Assembly: GCA_037045435.1 (NCBI GenBank)
Contig: JBAOID010000018.1
Span: forward strand, 248,001-312,000
DNA length: 64,000 bases
Direction: 5' to 3'
Source of the DNA: CBDUEF01 sp018063485
GTDB lineage: Bacteria > Pseudomonadota > Alphaproteobacteria > Rhodobacterales > Rhodobacteraceae
The translations under genes were made by a program, and so were the position numbers. The notes beneath the pieces were generated by a model that was given only the letters and a program-made list of their open reading frames with translations, was not told the origin of the DNA and searched no databases. Of this stretch, positions 46,487 through 56,148 are shown one piece after another (position 1 is the first letter of the stretch; each line of letters begins with the position of its first letter).

Positions 46487-47143
46487 CTAGCGTAAATTGA
46501 CGCGGATTGCCGCAGCCGCCGCAAAGGGCAACAGCGCAGCCGCCGCCAAGGTGATCGCCGCCAACAGCGCCAGCGGCGTTTCTACCGCAAGCCCGGCCGC
46601 GCCACGCTTCACAACTTCGGCACCGAAAATCAGCGTCGGCAGATACATCGGCAACACCAACAGGCTGAGCAGCAAGCCGCCGCGCTTGATCCCCACCACC
46701 AGCGCCGCGCCAAAAGCCCCGATCACCGACAGCGCTGGCGTGCCCAGTAAAAGCGCAAGCATCAGCCAGACATAGCCCGGCCCCGGCAGGTTCAACAACA
46801 GCGCCAGCACCGGCGATACCAGCACCAAGGGCAAGCCCGTCACCAGCCAATGCGCCAGGGCCTTGACTGCCACCACACCCCCCATCGGCACCGGCGAGGT
46901 CGCCAGCAGGTCCAGCGAACCATCCTCGAAATCCAGCGCAAAAATCCGGTCGAGCGACAACAAGCACGACAGCAGCGCCCCCACCCATAGAATCCCCGGC
47001 GCGATCTTGGCCAGGGTCGCAGGCTCTGGCCCCACTCCCAGCGGCACGATCACCGCGATCAGCAGGAAAAACGCAAGACCAAGGCCAAAGCCGCCGCCCG
47101 CCCGCACTGCCAGCCGCAAATCGCGGATCAACAGCGCCTTCAT
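46487..47143 (-). CDS. ccmB: Haem exporter protein CcmB
   Basis: 218 aa, six hydrophobic segments; permease partner of CcmA in the complex that uses ATP to release holo-CcmE. Recognised by LLIRDLRLAVRAGGG at the N-terminus, DFEDGSLDLLATSPVPM and the order ccmA-ccmB-ccmC. It begins 12 nt after ccmA. Confidence 0.93.
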   Translation of the reverse strand: MKALLIRDLRLAVRAGGGFGLGLAFFLLIAVIVPLGVGPEPATLAKIAPGILWVGALLSCLLSLDRIFALDFEDGSLDLLATSPVPMGGVVAVKALAHWLVTGLPLVLVSPVLALLLNLPGPGYVWLMLALLLGTPALSVIGAFGAALVVGIKRGGLLLSLLVLPMYLPTLIFGAEVVKRGAAGLAVETPLALLAAITLAAAALLPFAAAAAIRVNLR

Positions 47144-47155
47144 CCGAACACCTCG

Positions 47156-47770
47156 TCAAACGCGCCGATCCGCCCGCCCGCGCTCGGGGCTGCGCGCCTT
47201 GAAGGGGGTCAGGTCCAGCACCCGCGCTTCCAGCCCCAGATCAATATGGGTGGCGATCACCGCCGCGCCGCCAGCCGCCAGATGCCGCGAGACGACCCCG
47301 GCGAAAAGCTCGACCGATGCCCGGTCAAGCGAGACCGTCGGCTCGTCCATCAGCCAGATCGCGCGCCCGGTCACCAACAAGCGCGCAAGGCCCAGCCGTC
47401 GCCTCTGCCCCGCCGAAAGCTGCGCCGCCAACCGGTTTTGCAAACCGGTCAGATCTATTTCCTCAAGTGCCTGCTCCACCCAGGAATGCCCAAAGGCCGC
47501 CGCCCAGAATTCAAGGTTTTCACGCACGGTCAAAGTCGATTTGACCCCATCGGCATGGGCGGCATAGGCCAGCGTATCGGGTAAATGCTCAACCCGCCCG
47601 GCCAGCGGCGGTTGCAATCGGGCCAGGGTGCGCAACAGCGTCGTCTTGCCGCTCCCATTGGCACCACGCAAGACCAAAGCCTCACCCGATCCCAAATCAA
47701 AACGCAGGCCTTCGATCACCGGCAAACCGGCGCGCGCGCAGGCAAGATCATAGACCGACAACAGCATCAC
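47156..47770 (-). CDS. ccmA: Haem exporter ATP-binding protein CcmA
   Basis: 204 aa ABC ATPase. Walker A GANGSGKTTLLRTL, signature LSAGQRRRLGLARLL, Walker B AIWLMDEPTVSLD and the H-loop in VIATHIDLG. It drives release of haem-loaded CcmE. First gene of the ccm operon; 18 nt after the Mth938-like gene, so it may be cotranscribed with the sec genes. Confidence 0.95.
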   Translation of the reverse strand: MMLLSVYDLACARAGLPVIEGLRFDLGSGEALVLRGANGSGKTTLLRTLARLQPPLAGRVEHLPDTLAYAAHADGVKSTLTVRENLEFWAAAFGHSWVEQALEEIDLTGLQNRLAAQLSAGQRRRLGLARLLVTGRAIWLMDEPTVSLDRASVELFAGVVSRHLAAGGAAVIATHIDLGLEARVLDLTPFKARSPERGRADRRV

Positions 47771-47788
47771 AGGGGCCTCGGGTGCGTG

Positions 47789-48145
47789 TCAGCCAACCGG
47801 CAGCAGCGCCGCCGCAATGCGCCGCCCCTCTCCCAATAACACGTTATAGGTGCGGCAGGCGGCGGGTGAGTTCATCGGCTCAACCCCGATTCCCGCCGCT
47901 TCCAAAGCCATACGGAACTCGCGCGGCACCGGGGCCAGATCGGCCCCCATGCCCAAAAGCAGCACATCAATCCGCCCGATCAGCGCCAGTGGCGCCGCCG
48001 TATCAGCCAACCCACCCCAAGGCCCGGCATCCCAAGGCGTGATCAGACAAGCGCCGCGCAACACATGGGTTCCCACCCGAAAGAACCCCGGCCCATAGCT
48101 TTCGATGGCAAGGGCCGAGCCATAGCTGATCTCGGTCAGCCGCAT
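47789..48145 (-). CDS. Mth938-like domain protein
   Basis: 118 aa, no signal peptide. The Mth938/NDUFAF3-like fold is suggested by YGSALAIESYGPGFFRVGTH and LLLGMGADLAPVPREFRMAL, ending in PAACRTYNVLLGEGRRIAAA. Bacterial members are often found beside secD/secF; eukaryotic relatives assist complex I assembly. The bacterial role is unknown. ATG 48145 is used; a GTG precedes it directly after the secF stop. Confidence 0.8.
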   Translation of the reverse strand: MRLTEISYGSALAIESYGPGFFRVGTHVLRGACLITPWDAGPWGGLADTAAPLALIGRIDVLLLGMGADLAPVPREFRMALEAAGIGVEPMNSPAACRTYNVLLGEGRRIAAALLPVG

Positions 48146-48148
48146 CAC

Positions 48149-49126
48149 TCAGGCGTCGACATTGGCGAATTCGTGATCCGAACCCTTGCCGGTTTTCGGC
48201 TTGTCACTGCGGTCAAGCCCGATAAACAGCACGATATTCTTGGCCACATAGACCGAAGAATAGGTGCCAAGGATCACACCAAAGAAAATCGCCAGACTGA
48301 AGCCGCGGATCACATCGCCGCCAAACACAATCAGCGCCGCAATGGCGATCAAAGTGGTAAGTGAGGTCATCAACGTCCGGCTCAGGGTTTCGTTCACCGA
48401 AAGGTTCATCACATCGCGCAGCGGCATGGTCTTGTATTTGACCAGATTTTCCCGCAACCGGTCAAAAACCACCACGGTATCGTTGATCGAATACCCCAGG
48501 ATGGTCAGCAACGCCGCCACGATGGTCAGATCGAATTTCAGCTGAAACAGCGCAAAAATACCGATGGTAACGAAGACATCATGCAACAACGCCAACACGC
48601 CGCCCACGGCAAACTGCCACTCAAACCGCAGCCAGATATAAAGCAGCACCCCTACAGAGGTCGCAGCAACGGCCATGATCGACGTCCAGATCAGTTCGGA
48701 AGACACCTTCGGCCCGACCGATTCCACTGACACGAATTTGATCGCCGGATCATGCGCCACCAGTGCCTTTTCGACCAGATCGAGCGTCTCGGGTGTCACG
48801 GCCTCAGAGCCATCCAGCGAGGAAATCCGCACCATCGCCACGTGCTGATCGGTTCGGAACGATGGGTCAAACACCTCATTGATCGACACATCGCCAAGCG
48901 GCAGCGCCTCCAGAGTTTTGCGATAGGCCCCCACATCGACCACCGTGGTCGATTCCGTGCGAATCGTGGTGCCACCCTTGAAATCAATGCCGTAATTCAG
49001 CCCCATCACACCCCAGGCCACAAAGGCCAGCAGCATCAAGACCATAGAGCCGCCAAAGGTGATCTTTTGCGCCGCGAAAAAATCAATATTCGTCTTTTCG
49101 GGAACCAGTTTCAGACGCCATGCCAT
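48149..49126 (-). CDS. secF: Protein translocase subunit SecF
   Basis: 325 aa, six membrane helices with a large first periplasmic loop. KTNIDFFAAQKITFGGSMVL at the N-terminus, GIDFKGGTTIR, ILGYSINDTVVVFDRLRENL and NETLSRTLMTSLTTLIA are standard. With SecD it uses proton motive force to pull exported proteins through SecYEG. 12 nt after secD. Confidence 0.96.
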   Translation of the reverse strand: MAWRLKLVPEKTNIDFFAAQKITFGGSMVLMLLAFVAWGVMGLNYGIDFKGGTTIRTESTTVVDVGAYRKTLEALPLGDVSINEVFDPSFRTDQHVAMVRISSLDGSEAVTPETLDLVEKALVAHDPAIKFVSVESVGPKVSSELIWTSIMAVAATSVGVLLYIWLRFEWQFAVGGVLALLHDVFVTIGIFALFQLKFDLTIVAALLTILGYSINDTVVVFDRLRENLVKYKTMPLRDVMNLSVNETLSRTLMTSLTTLIAIAALIVFGGDVIRGFSLAIFFGVILGTYSSVYVAKNIVLFIGLDRSDKPKTGKGSDHEFANVDA

Positions 49127-49138
49127 ACTTTCAGCTCC

Positions 49139-50803
49139 TTATACAACGATGGTTTTCGGCCGGCGCCAGCCAAGCCAAAACTCGATGATCATCCGCGTCA
49201 CATAGATCGCCGAGAACACCGAGGTCACAATGCCGATCCCCAGCACAATCGCAAATCCACGCACCGGGCCCGCGCCGAAAAAGAACAGCGCGCCAGCGGT
49301 GATCAGCGTGGTCAGATTGGCGTCAATGATGGCACTTTGCGCCCGCTCGTAGCCGATTTCAATCGCGCGACCGGGCGATTTTGCGGTGCGCAATTCCTCA
49401 CGGATCCGCTCGAACACCAGCACGTTGGCATCCACCGCCATACCAATGGTCAGCACGATCCCGGCGATCCCCGGCAGCGTCAGCGTGCCACCAATCATCG
49501 ACAGTGCGCCAAAGATCAGCGCGATATTCACCACTAACGCGATGTTGGCGAATACCCCGAACAGCCCGTAAGATGCGAACATGTAAAGGGCCACCGCCAC
49601 AAGCGCGACCACACCGGCCACCCGGCCCGCATCAATACTGTCCTGGCCAAGTTCCGGCCCGACCGTGCGCTCTTCCAGAAAGTTCATTTCGGCGGGCAAA
49701 GCCCCGGCGCGCAGCAGCACCGCAAGCTCGGTTGATTCCTCAATCGTAAAGCTCCCGGTGATGATCCCTGATCCGCCCGCAATATGGCTTTGGATCGTCG
49801 GGGCCGAGATCACCTCATTGTCAAGGACAATCGCAAAAGGCTCGCCGATGTTCTCGGCGGTGTAGTCGCCAAACTTGCGTGCGCCACTTGGATCAAAACG
49901 GAAATTCACCGCAGGACGATTGTTTTGGTCAAACGAGGGCTGGGCATCGACCAGATCCTCGCCCGTCACCACCGGCGTTTGCTCGACAATGTAGAACACA
50001 CCCTTTTGCGTTGACGACGGCAGCAAAACATTGCGCGCACCCGGTTCAGCCGCAGGATCGCTGGTTTGCCCCACCACCGCGTTGAACGTCAGCTTTGCCG
50101 TGGTGCCGATCAGGTTTTTCAATTCCGCAGCCGAGCCGATTCCCGGCACCTGAATCAAGATCCGATCCGTGCCCTGACGTTGAATTGTTGGCTCACGGGT
50201 GCCAACCTCATCCACACGGCGGCGAATGATTTCAAGGCTTTGCTGAATGGTGCGGCTGTCGGTCGCCGCTTTTTCGGCTGCGGACAATTGAATAACAATC
50301 TCCGAACCCTCAACCGTGATATCCAGATTGTTCGACCCGATTCCGGTCAGGCTGATTACCGGCTGCGCCAGCGCCTTTACCTTCTCCATCGCAACGGCCA
50401 TGCCATCAGGATTGCCGATCGCGACACGCAACACATCGGGAACCGAAGGCTGTCGGCGCACCGCCCCGACCTGATCACGAACATCACGCAGCGCATCGCG
50501 CACTTCGGGCCACATGCCGTCAATGCGTTGGGCGTAAACGTCTTCCACCTTCACTTCGGCCAAAAGATGCGCGCCGCCCCGCAGATCGAGGCCAAGGTTC
50601 ACCAAAGCCGAGGGCATGATCCCGGGCCATTTGGCAATCTCCGCCGCCTGCTCGGCGGTGGCAAACCCTGCCGCCGCCGCCGCTTTGGCTGCGTCATTAT
50701 GGTGTTCAACCCGCGCGTAAAACAGGTTGGGGGAGGCAGCCAACAGGCCCCATAGGCAAACAGCCAGAATGGCCAAACGCTTCCACAGCGGCGTGTGCAA
50801 CAT
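49139..50803 (-). CDS. secD: Protein translocase subunit SecD
   Basis: 554 aa. LGLDLRGGAHLLAEV at the start of the periplasmic P1 domain, RVDEVGTREPTIQRQGTDRI, and the helix-4 proton-channel region GIVLTIGMAVDANVLVFERI. Six membrane helices. Order yajC-secD-secF is conserved in bacteria; the spacing is 12 nt on both sides. Confidence 0.96.
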   Translation of the reverse strand: MLHTPLWKRLAILAVCLWGLLAASPNLFYARVEHHNDAAKAAAAAGFATAEQAAEIAKWPGIMPSALVNLGLDLRGGAHLLAEVKVEDVYAQRIDGMWPEVRDALRDVRDQVGAVRRQPSVPDVLRVAIGNPDGMAVAMEKVKALAQPVISLTGIGSNNLDITVEGSEIVIQLSAAEKAATDSRTIQQSLEIIRRRVDEVGTREPTIQRQGTDRILIQVPGIGSAAELKNLIGTTAKLTFNAVVGQTSDPAAEPGARNVLLPSSTQKGVFYIVEQTPVVTGEDLVDAQPSFDQNNRPAVNFRFDPSGARKFGDYTAENIGEPFAIVLDNEVISAPTIQSHIAGGSGIITGSFTIEESTELAVLLRAGALPAEMNFLEERTVGPELGQDSIDAGRVAGVVALVAVALYMFASYGLFGVFANIALVVNIALIFGALSMIGGTLTLPGIAGIVLTIGMAVDANVLVFERIREELRTAKSPGRAIEIGYERAQSAIIDANLTTLITAGALFFFGAGPVRGFAIVLGIGIVTSVFSAIYVTRMIIEFWLGWRRPKTIVV

Positions 50804-50815
50804 GATCTATCGTTC

Positions 50816-51142
50816 TCAGGCCTTGGCCGGTTCAGTTTTCGACATGACCTGAGCAATGGTCGATTTGACCACTTTCACTTTCACGCCCTCGGCGATCTCA
50901 ACTTCGACAATGCCGTCCTCGCCGATTTTGCTGACCTTGCCCATAATACCACCCTGTGTCAGCACCTGATCGCCCCGGCGCAGCGCTTCAACCATGGTAC
51001 GGTGCTGTTTTTGCTTCTTTTGCTGCGGACGGATCAACAGGAAATACATGATCACGAAGATCAGCACCAAAGGCAGGAATGACGCGATTGCGCTGCCGGG
51101 GCCGGCACCTGCGGCTTGGGCGAAAGCGGGGGTTACGAACAT
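50816..51142 (-). CDS. yajC: SecDF-associated protein YajC
   Basis: 108 aa with one membrane helix (LVLIFVIMYFLLIRPQQKKQ) and a cytosolic beta-rich tail (RGDQVLTQGGIMGKVSKIGE). It joins SecDF in the holotranslocon. First gene of the yajC-secD-secF-Mth938-ccm run. Confidence 0.94.
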   Translation of the reverse strand: MFVTPAFAQAAGAGPGSAIASFLPLVLIFVIMYFLLIRPQQKKQKQHRTMVEALRRGDQVLTQGGIMGKVSKIGEDGIVEVEIAEGVKVKVVKSTIAQVMSKTEPAKA

Positions 51143-51307
51143 GGGTGACCTCTATTATTTTGCCGGGACGCGCCCGGATCTGACGGCATTTTATCGGTGC
51201 GCACCCTATAGGCGGGCGATGGGATAGGCAAGGCGGCGCTTATGCTGCCCTGGTCCCGCCGCATCTAAGGCAATTCAGCGCGCTTTCCAAGGGTTCGCGG
51301 CTGTTAT

Positions 51308-52264
51308 TCAAGCAAAGCGCGCCACCAGTGGGAAGCGTTGCATCATGGCTGTCGCAATCCATGCCGCACCAAAGGTAAACAGAGCCGCCGCGCTCCGGTT
51401 CACATCTGGCCCAAACAGCTTGAACGCCACCAGCATGAAGATCGGGTGCATCACATAAATACCAAAGGCAAAGCCCGCAGCCCAGGTCGGCCAGCGTCCC
51501 TTGATCTCGATCCGCCAGACGATTTCAAACACCACGGCCACCAGAATCATCTGCACCGAGGCAAATTCCGGCGACACCATAAAAAGCACCGCCGATACCA
51601 CCGACGCAGCGGCCATCGGCACCCAAGCCCCCCCCGTGCGGCGCGAAACAGCCAGCAGCGCCCCGAACAGGAACAGTGGCAGCGCGAAAAACCACTGCGG
51701 CAAAGGTTGGGCAAACAGCAGGGGCCATGTGTCCGGCCCAAAAGGCAAAATCCCCGGATGCAGCACCTCGGCATGCAGCATTCCCAAGGGGATCGACAGC
51801 GCAATCAGCAAGAATGCCGCGATGATCAAGCCGCGCTCATCCGAAACGGCGCGTGAAATCAACGGGATCACCGGCAGCGCCAACAGCACGAAAGGCAAGA
51901 ACCACAAATGGATGAACGGCCCGATCAGCAGGCTACCGGGTTCCGACAGCAAGGGCTGGCTGCCACGGGTGATCACCTCCAGCACGATGCGGAACGCCAC
52001 GCACCAAAAGAGCCATGGCAGCGCGATCCGCTGCACCCGCGACCACCAGAACCGCTTGCCGTCCGAGCGCTCAAACGACCCGACCGCCAGAAACGAGGTC
52101 AGCACCAGAAACAGCGCCAGCGCCAGATAGCCCTCATCGGCAAAGGGGGCGCGGGCATGGTCCCACACTATGCCAAAAGCCGCCACGATCCGCGCCAGAT
52201 CGACCGAGCGGCGATAGCCCGCTTTGACCGGGGCCGTCCCAACCTGCGCCATTGCCGTCGCCAT
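51308..52264 (-). CDS. Acyltransferase-3 family membrane protein
   Basis: 318 aa with about ten membrane helices. The N-terminus RSVDLARIVAAFGIVWDHAR carries the family's early histidine, and IHLWFLPFVLLALPVIP and YVMHPIFMLV complete the pattern. Such enzymes O-acetylate or O-succinylate surface polysaccharides or glucans. The target is unknown. It lies alone between yajC and serS. Confidence 0.8.
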   Translation of the reverse strand: MATAMAQVGTAPVKAGYRRSVDLARIVAAFGIVWDHARAPFADEGYLALALFLVLTSFLAVGSFERSDGKRFWWSRVQRIALPWLFWCVAFRIVLEVITRGSQPLLSEPGSLLIGPFIHLWFLPFVLLALPVIPLISRAVSDERGLIIAAFLLIALSIPLGMLHAEVLHPGILPFGPDTWPLLFAQPLPQWFFALPLFLFGALLAVSRRTGGAWVPMAAASVVSAVLFMVSPEFASVQMILVAVVFEIVWRIEIKGRWPTWAAGFAFGIYVMHPIFMLVAFKLFGPDVNRSAAALFTFGAAWIATAMMQRFPLVARFA

Positions 52265-52524
52265 CCGTGAAATCCTGTCAACGTCTCAGCTTCCCCTACT
52301 CCACTTCCTGCGCTGCGCCTAGCGCACATTGAGAAACGACGCGTTGCCCGCTCCGCGCCATTCGGGGCAACTCCTGGCATTGCGGCTTACCCAAAAGTCA
52401 GTTCCCTTGCTCCAAGCTGCTGATTTTGAAGGTTTCCACGAATCCTTCACCTTGGGACATCTCCCTTCCCCTTTTGGAACAAATCGGGCATAACCTCGCA
52501 ACAATTCGTCAAACGAGGCCCATC

Positions 52525-53814
52525 ATGCACGATATCCGCTCCATCCGCGAAAACCCTGCCGCCTTTGATGCGGCCATGGCGCGCCGTGGATTGACTGGCT
52601 TGTCGTCAGAAATCCTGCACCTCGACGAGGGGCGCCGCACCCATATCCACGCCGCCGAAACCGCTCAAGCCGCCCAAAACGCCGCCTCTCGCGAGGCAGG
52701 TGCCGCCAAGGGCCGTGGCGACGAAGCAGCGTTCAACCACCTGCGTAGCCTCGTTTCTGAGAAAAAGGCCGAGATCGCCGAGATGACCGCCCTTGCAGCC
52801 AACGAAGACACCCGCCTGCGCGATCTTCTGATGGGCCTGCCCAACCTCCCCCTTGCAAGCATCCCCGATGGCCGCGATGAATCCGACAACGTCGAAATCC
52901 GTCGTTGGGGCAACCCGCGCAACTTCGACTTCCCGCCGGTTGAGCATTTCGAAATCGCAGGCGTAAAACCCGGTATGGACTTTGAAACCGCAGCCAAACT
53001 CTGCGGCGCGCGCTTTGTGGTGCTGAAGGGCGCCGTCGTCCGCCTGCACCGCGCCCTCGCGCAGTTCATGCTCGATACCCATATCGAGCAACACGGCTTG
53101 CAAGAGGTCTGGACGCCGGTTCTGGTCAAGGAAGAGGCGATGTATGGCACCAACCAACTGCCGAAATTCGCCGAGGACTCCTATCAAACCACCAATGGCT
53201 GGTGGCTGATCCCGACCTCCGAAGTCACCCTGACAAACTCGGTCGCAGGCGATGTGCTGGACATGTCCAGCCTGCCCCTGCGCATGACTGCCCACACCCA
53301 ATGCTTCCGCTCCGAGGCAGGATCTGCGGGCAAGGACACCTCAGGGATGCTGCGCCAGCACCAATTCGAAAAGGTGGAAATGGTAACCATCTGCACTCCC
53401 GATACCGCGCTGGAGGAGCATGACCGCATGACCAAATGCGCCGAAGCCATCCTTGAGGCGTTGGAAATCCCCTACCGCACCATCGTGCTTTGCACCGGAG
53501 ACATGGGCTTTGGCGCGCAGAAAACCCATGACCTGGAGGCTTGGCTTCCCGGCCAGAACAAATTTCGCGAGATTTCCTCAGTCTCAACCTGCGGCCAGTT
53601 CCAGGCCCGCCGCATGAACGCCCGCTTCAAAGCCCCCGGTGGCAAGCCCGATCATGTCGCCACCCTCAACGGCTCGGGTCTTGCCGTGGGCCGCTGCCTG
53701 ATTGCCGTGCTGGAAAACGGCCAGCAAGCCGATGGTTCGGTTGATCTGCCCGCCGTTTTGCACCCCTATCTTCGCGGCAAGACCCGGATCGGAAAAAACG
53801 GCACGCTTGAGTGA
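52525..53814 (+). CDS. serS: Seryl-tRNA synthetase
   Basis: 429 aa. N-terminal coiled-coil arm (~30-100) for the long variable arm of tRNA-Ser, then the class II core: TSEVTLTNSVAGDVLD, motif 2 FRSEAGSAGKDTSGMLRQHQ, and motif 3 GSGLAVGRCLIAVLENGQQA. The start at 52525 (MHDIRSIRENPAAFD) is family-typical. Confidence 0.97.
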   Translation: MHDIRSIRENPAAFDAAMARRGLTGLSSEILHLDEGRRTHIHAAETAQAAQNAASREAGAAKGRGDEAAFNHLRSLVSEKKAEIAEMTALAANEDTRLRDLLMGLPNLPLASIPDGRDESDNVEIRRWGNPRNFDFPPVEHFEIAGVKPGMDFETAAKLCGARFVVLKGAVVRLHRALAQFMLDTHIEQHGLQEVWTPVLVKEEAMYGTNQLPKFAEDSYQTTNGWWLIPTSEVTLTNSVAGDVLDMSSLPLRMTAHTQCFRSEAGSAGKDTSGMLRQHQFEKVEMVTICTPDTALEEHDRMTKCAEAILEALEIPYRTIVLCTGDMGFGAQKTHDLEAWLPGQNKFREISSVSTCGQFQARRMNARFKAPGGKPDHVATLNGSGLAVGRCLIAVLENGQQADGSVDLPAVLHPYLRGKTRIGKNGTLE

Positions 53815-53845
53815 ACCAAACCCGACCAGGCTGCGTTAAAGGCTC

Positions 53846-54571
53846 ATGGAAAACAGATATCTCCCCCGCACCCTGCTGCTGCTGACCACCATTGCCTTTG
53901 TGCTGGCCCCGGCCTTCACCCCGGCCTTTCGCGGCTATGATCCAGCGCTGTTTCCGGTGCAGATCGGCCGACCGGCCATCCAGCCCGCAGGTTACGCCTT
54001 CTCGATCTGGGGCGTGATCTATCTGTGGCTGATCCTGCACGCGGGCTTTGGCCTCTTGAAACGCCGTGACAATCCAATCTGGGCACGCCCGCTATGGTCC
54101 ACAGTCGGAGCGGTTGGCTTGGGAACAGTGTGGCTGGCCATCGCCACCTCGGCACCAATCACGGCCACCGTCACGATCATCATCATGGCAGCGCTTGCTG
54201 TTTCGGCTTTCCTGATCGCCGACACCGATACTGACCCTTGGCTGCTCCCTGCCCCGCTGGCAGTTTTTGCGGGTTGGGTGACCGCCGCCTCGGCGGTCTC
54301 AACCGGAGTGTTGATCGCTGGATACGGGGTGCTGTCGAACACTGGCTCTGCGCTTGCCATGTTGGTTCTGGTCTTGCTGATCGCCGCATCCGTGCAATCG
54401 CGCCGCCCGAAGATGCCGCTATATGGGGCAACGGTCACCTGGGCCATCATCGGCGTGTTTATTGCAAACTGGGGACTGAACACCACAATCGCGATCGCGG
54501 CCGCAATCGGCGCTCTCGTGATGGCTCTGTTCACGCTCTTGATGGCACGTCGCCCCCTTTCATCTGTCTGA
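53846..54571 (+). CDS. TspO/tryptophan-rich sensory-like membrane protein
   Basis: 241 aa, about seven hydrophobic segments. IQPAGYAFSIWGVIYLWLIL resembles the TspO N-terminal region, and WVTAASAVSTGVLIAG is also found in TspO-related sensory proteins. It is longer than classic TspO (~160 aa), so it is a related family of unknown ligand. It follows serS by 31 nt and may be cotranscribed. Confidence 0.55.
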   Translation: MENRYLPRTLLLLTTIAFVLAPAFTPAFRGYDPALFPVQIGRPAIQPAGYAFSIWGVIYLWLILHAGFGLLKRRDNPIWARPLWSTVGAVGLGTVWLAIATSAPITATVTIIIMAALAVSAFLIADTDTDPWLLPAPLAVFAGWVTAASAVSTGVLIAGYGVLSNTGSALAMLVLVLLIAASVQSRRPKMPLYGATVTWAIIGVFIANWGLNTTIAIAAAIGALVMALFTLLMARRPLSSV

Positions 54572-54574
54572 AAA

Positions 54575-54630
54575 ATATCCTGGGGGGCGCTTTGGCGCAG
54601 CCAAAGCGTTGGGGGGCAAAGCCCCCCGCT
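54575..54630. repeat. Hairpin repeat between TspO-like gene and der
   Basis: AAATATCCTGGGGGGCGCTTTGGC followed by GCAGCCAAAGCG and GGGGGGCAAAGCCCCCC: two adjacent stem-loops. This matches the Rhodobacteraceae 3'-end repeat type. It separates convergent genes and should terminate both. Confidence 0.65.
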
Positions 54631-56100
54631 TCACTGCCCGATGTTCTTTTCCTTATGCTTGCGCAACCGGCTTGGGGTGTGAAATTTCGGGTTCCTGAAC
54701 GGATTCCTGTCACCCTGCGAGCGGAAGGTCAGCCGGATCGGCGTGCCTGGCATATCGAAATGCTCGCGCAGGCCATTGACCAGATAGCGTTTATAGCTGT
54801 CGGGCATGTCATCGGGATTGCTGCACATCACGATGAACCCCGGCGGGCGCTGCTTTACCTGGGTCATGTAGCGCAACTTGATCCGCCGCCCACCCGGAGC
54901 CGGTGGCGGGTGCGATTCCACCATCGCGCCGAGCCATGAGTTCAGCCGCGCGGTGGGGATGCGGCGGTTCCACACCGCATGCGCCTTGCGGATTGCATCA
55001 TGCAACCGATCAAGCCCGCGCCCGGTCTTGCCCGAAACCGTGATCAACGGCGCACCGCGCAACTGCGGCAACAGCCGCTCGAACATCTCTTTCAACTCGG
55101 CCAGCTTTTCCTGCTTTTCGCCCTCAAGATCCCATTTGTTGACAGCCACCACCACCGCCCGGCCTTCGGTTTCGGCGAAATCGGCGATGCGTAGGTCTTG
55201 CACCTCAAACGGGATATCAACATCCAGCAGCACCACCACCACCTCGGCAAAGCGCACCGCGCGGATACCGTCCGAGACCGACAGCTTTTCCAGCTTTTCA
55301 CTGATCCGCGCCTTTTTGCGCATTCCGGCAGTGTCAAAAATCTTGATCGGAGTGCCCAACCACTCGGCGCGCACCGAAATCGCATCGCGGGTGATTCCGG
55401 CCTCGGGGCCGGTCAGCAACCGATCATAGCCCAGTATCTTGTTGATCAGGGTCGATTTCCCGGCATTGGGCCGACCGATCACCGCAATCTGCAAGGGTTT
55501 CTTGTCGGTCGGCTCAAAAGCCGCCTCGTCCACCTCAAGTTCGGCCTCTTCCTCGGAAATATCTATCTCGACGTCAGGGGTGTTCTCGGCCTCACGCTCG
55601 GCATATTCGCCCTCAAGCGGCTTGAGCAGGCGGTAAAGATCATCCATCCCCTCGCCATGCTCGGCCGAAATCCGCACCGGCTCACCAAGACCCAGGGACC
55701 AGCCCTCAATCGCACCGGCGTCCCCGGCCTTGCCCTCGGCCTTGTTCACCGCCAGGATCACCCGCGCGCCCTTCTTGCGCAAGATATCGGCGAAAGTCTC
55801 ATCCGTAGGCGTCACGCCAACGCGGCCATCAATCACAAACAGGCTGACATCAGCCATATCGACGGCGCGTTCGGTCAAGCGGCGCATCCGGCCTTGCAGG
55901 GAATCATCGGTGATTTCCTCAAGCCCGGCCGTATCAATCACCGTGAACCGCAGATCGAACAGCTTTGCATCGCCCTCGCGCAAATCACGGGTCACGCCGG
56001 GCTGATCATCGACCAGCGCCAGTTTGCGCCCGACCAGGCGGTTGAACAGCGTTGATTTGCCGACATTCGGGCGGCCAACGATGGCGAGGGTAAAGCTCAT
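54631..56100 (-). CDS. der: Ribosome-assembly GTPase Der (EngA)
   Basis: 489 aa with two tandem G domains and a KH-like C-terminus. G1 motifs are GRPNVGKSTLFN (residue ~8) and GRPNAGKSTLIN (~210); G3 motifs are DTAGLEE and DTAGMRKKARI; NKWD is the second G4. An acidic linker with many Glu residues separates the domains. It matures the 50S subunit. It is 48 nt after bamB, the common der-bamB neighbourhood. Confidence 0.96.
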   Translation of the reverse strand: MSFTLAIVGRPNVGKSTLFNRLVGRKLALVDDQPGVTRDLREGDAKLFDLRFTVIDTAGLEEITDDSLQGRMRRLTERAVDMADVSLFVIDGRVGVTPTDETFADILRKKGARVILAVNKAEGKAGDAGAIEGWSLGLGEPVRISAEHGEGMDDLYRLLKPLEGEYAEREAENTPDVEIDISEEEAELEVDEAAFEPTDKKPLQIAVIGRPNAGKSTLINKILGYDRLLTGPEAGITRDAISVRAEWLGTPIKIFDTAGMRKKARISEKLEKLSVSDGIRAVRFAEVVVVLLDVDIPFEVQDLRIADFAETEGRAVVVAVNKWDLEGEKQEKLAELKEMFERLLPQLRGAPLITVSGKTGRGLDRLHDAIRKAHAVWNRRIPTARLNSWLGAMVESHPPPAPGGRRIKLRYMTQVKQRPPGFIVMCSNPDDMPDSYKRYLVNGLREHFDMPGTPIRLTFRSQGDRNPFRNPKFHTPSRLRKHKEKNIGQ

Positions 56101-56148
56101 GTCAAAGGTCCGACCTTAAGGAAGTGCCTCCCTTACACGGACCAGCCG

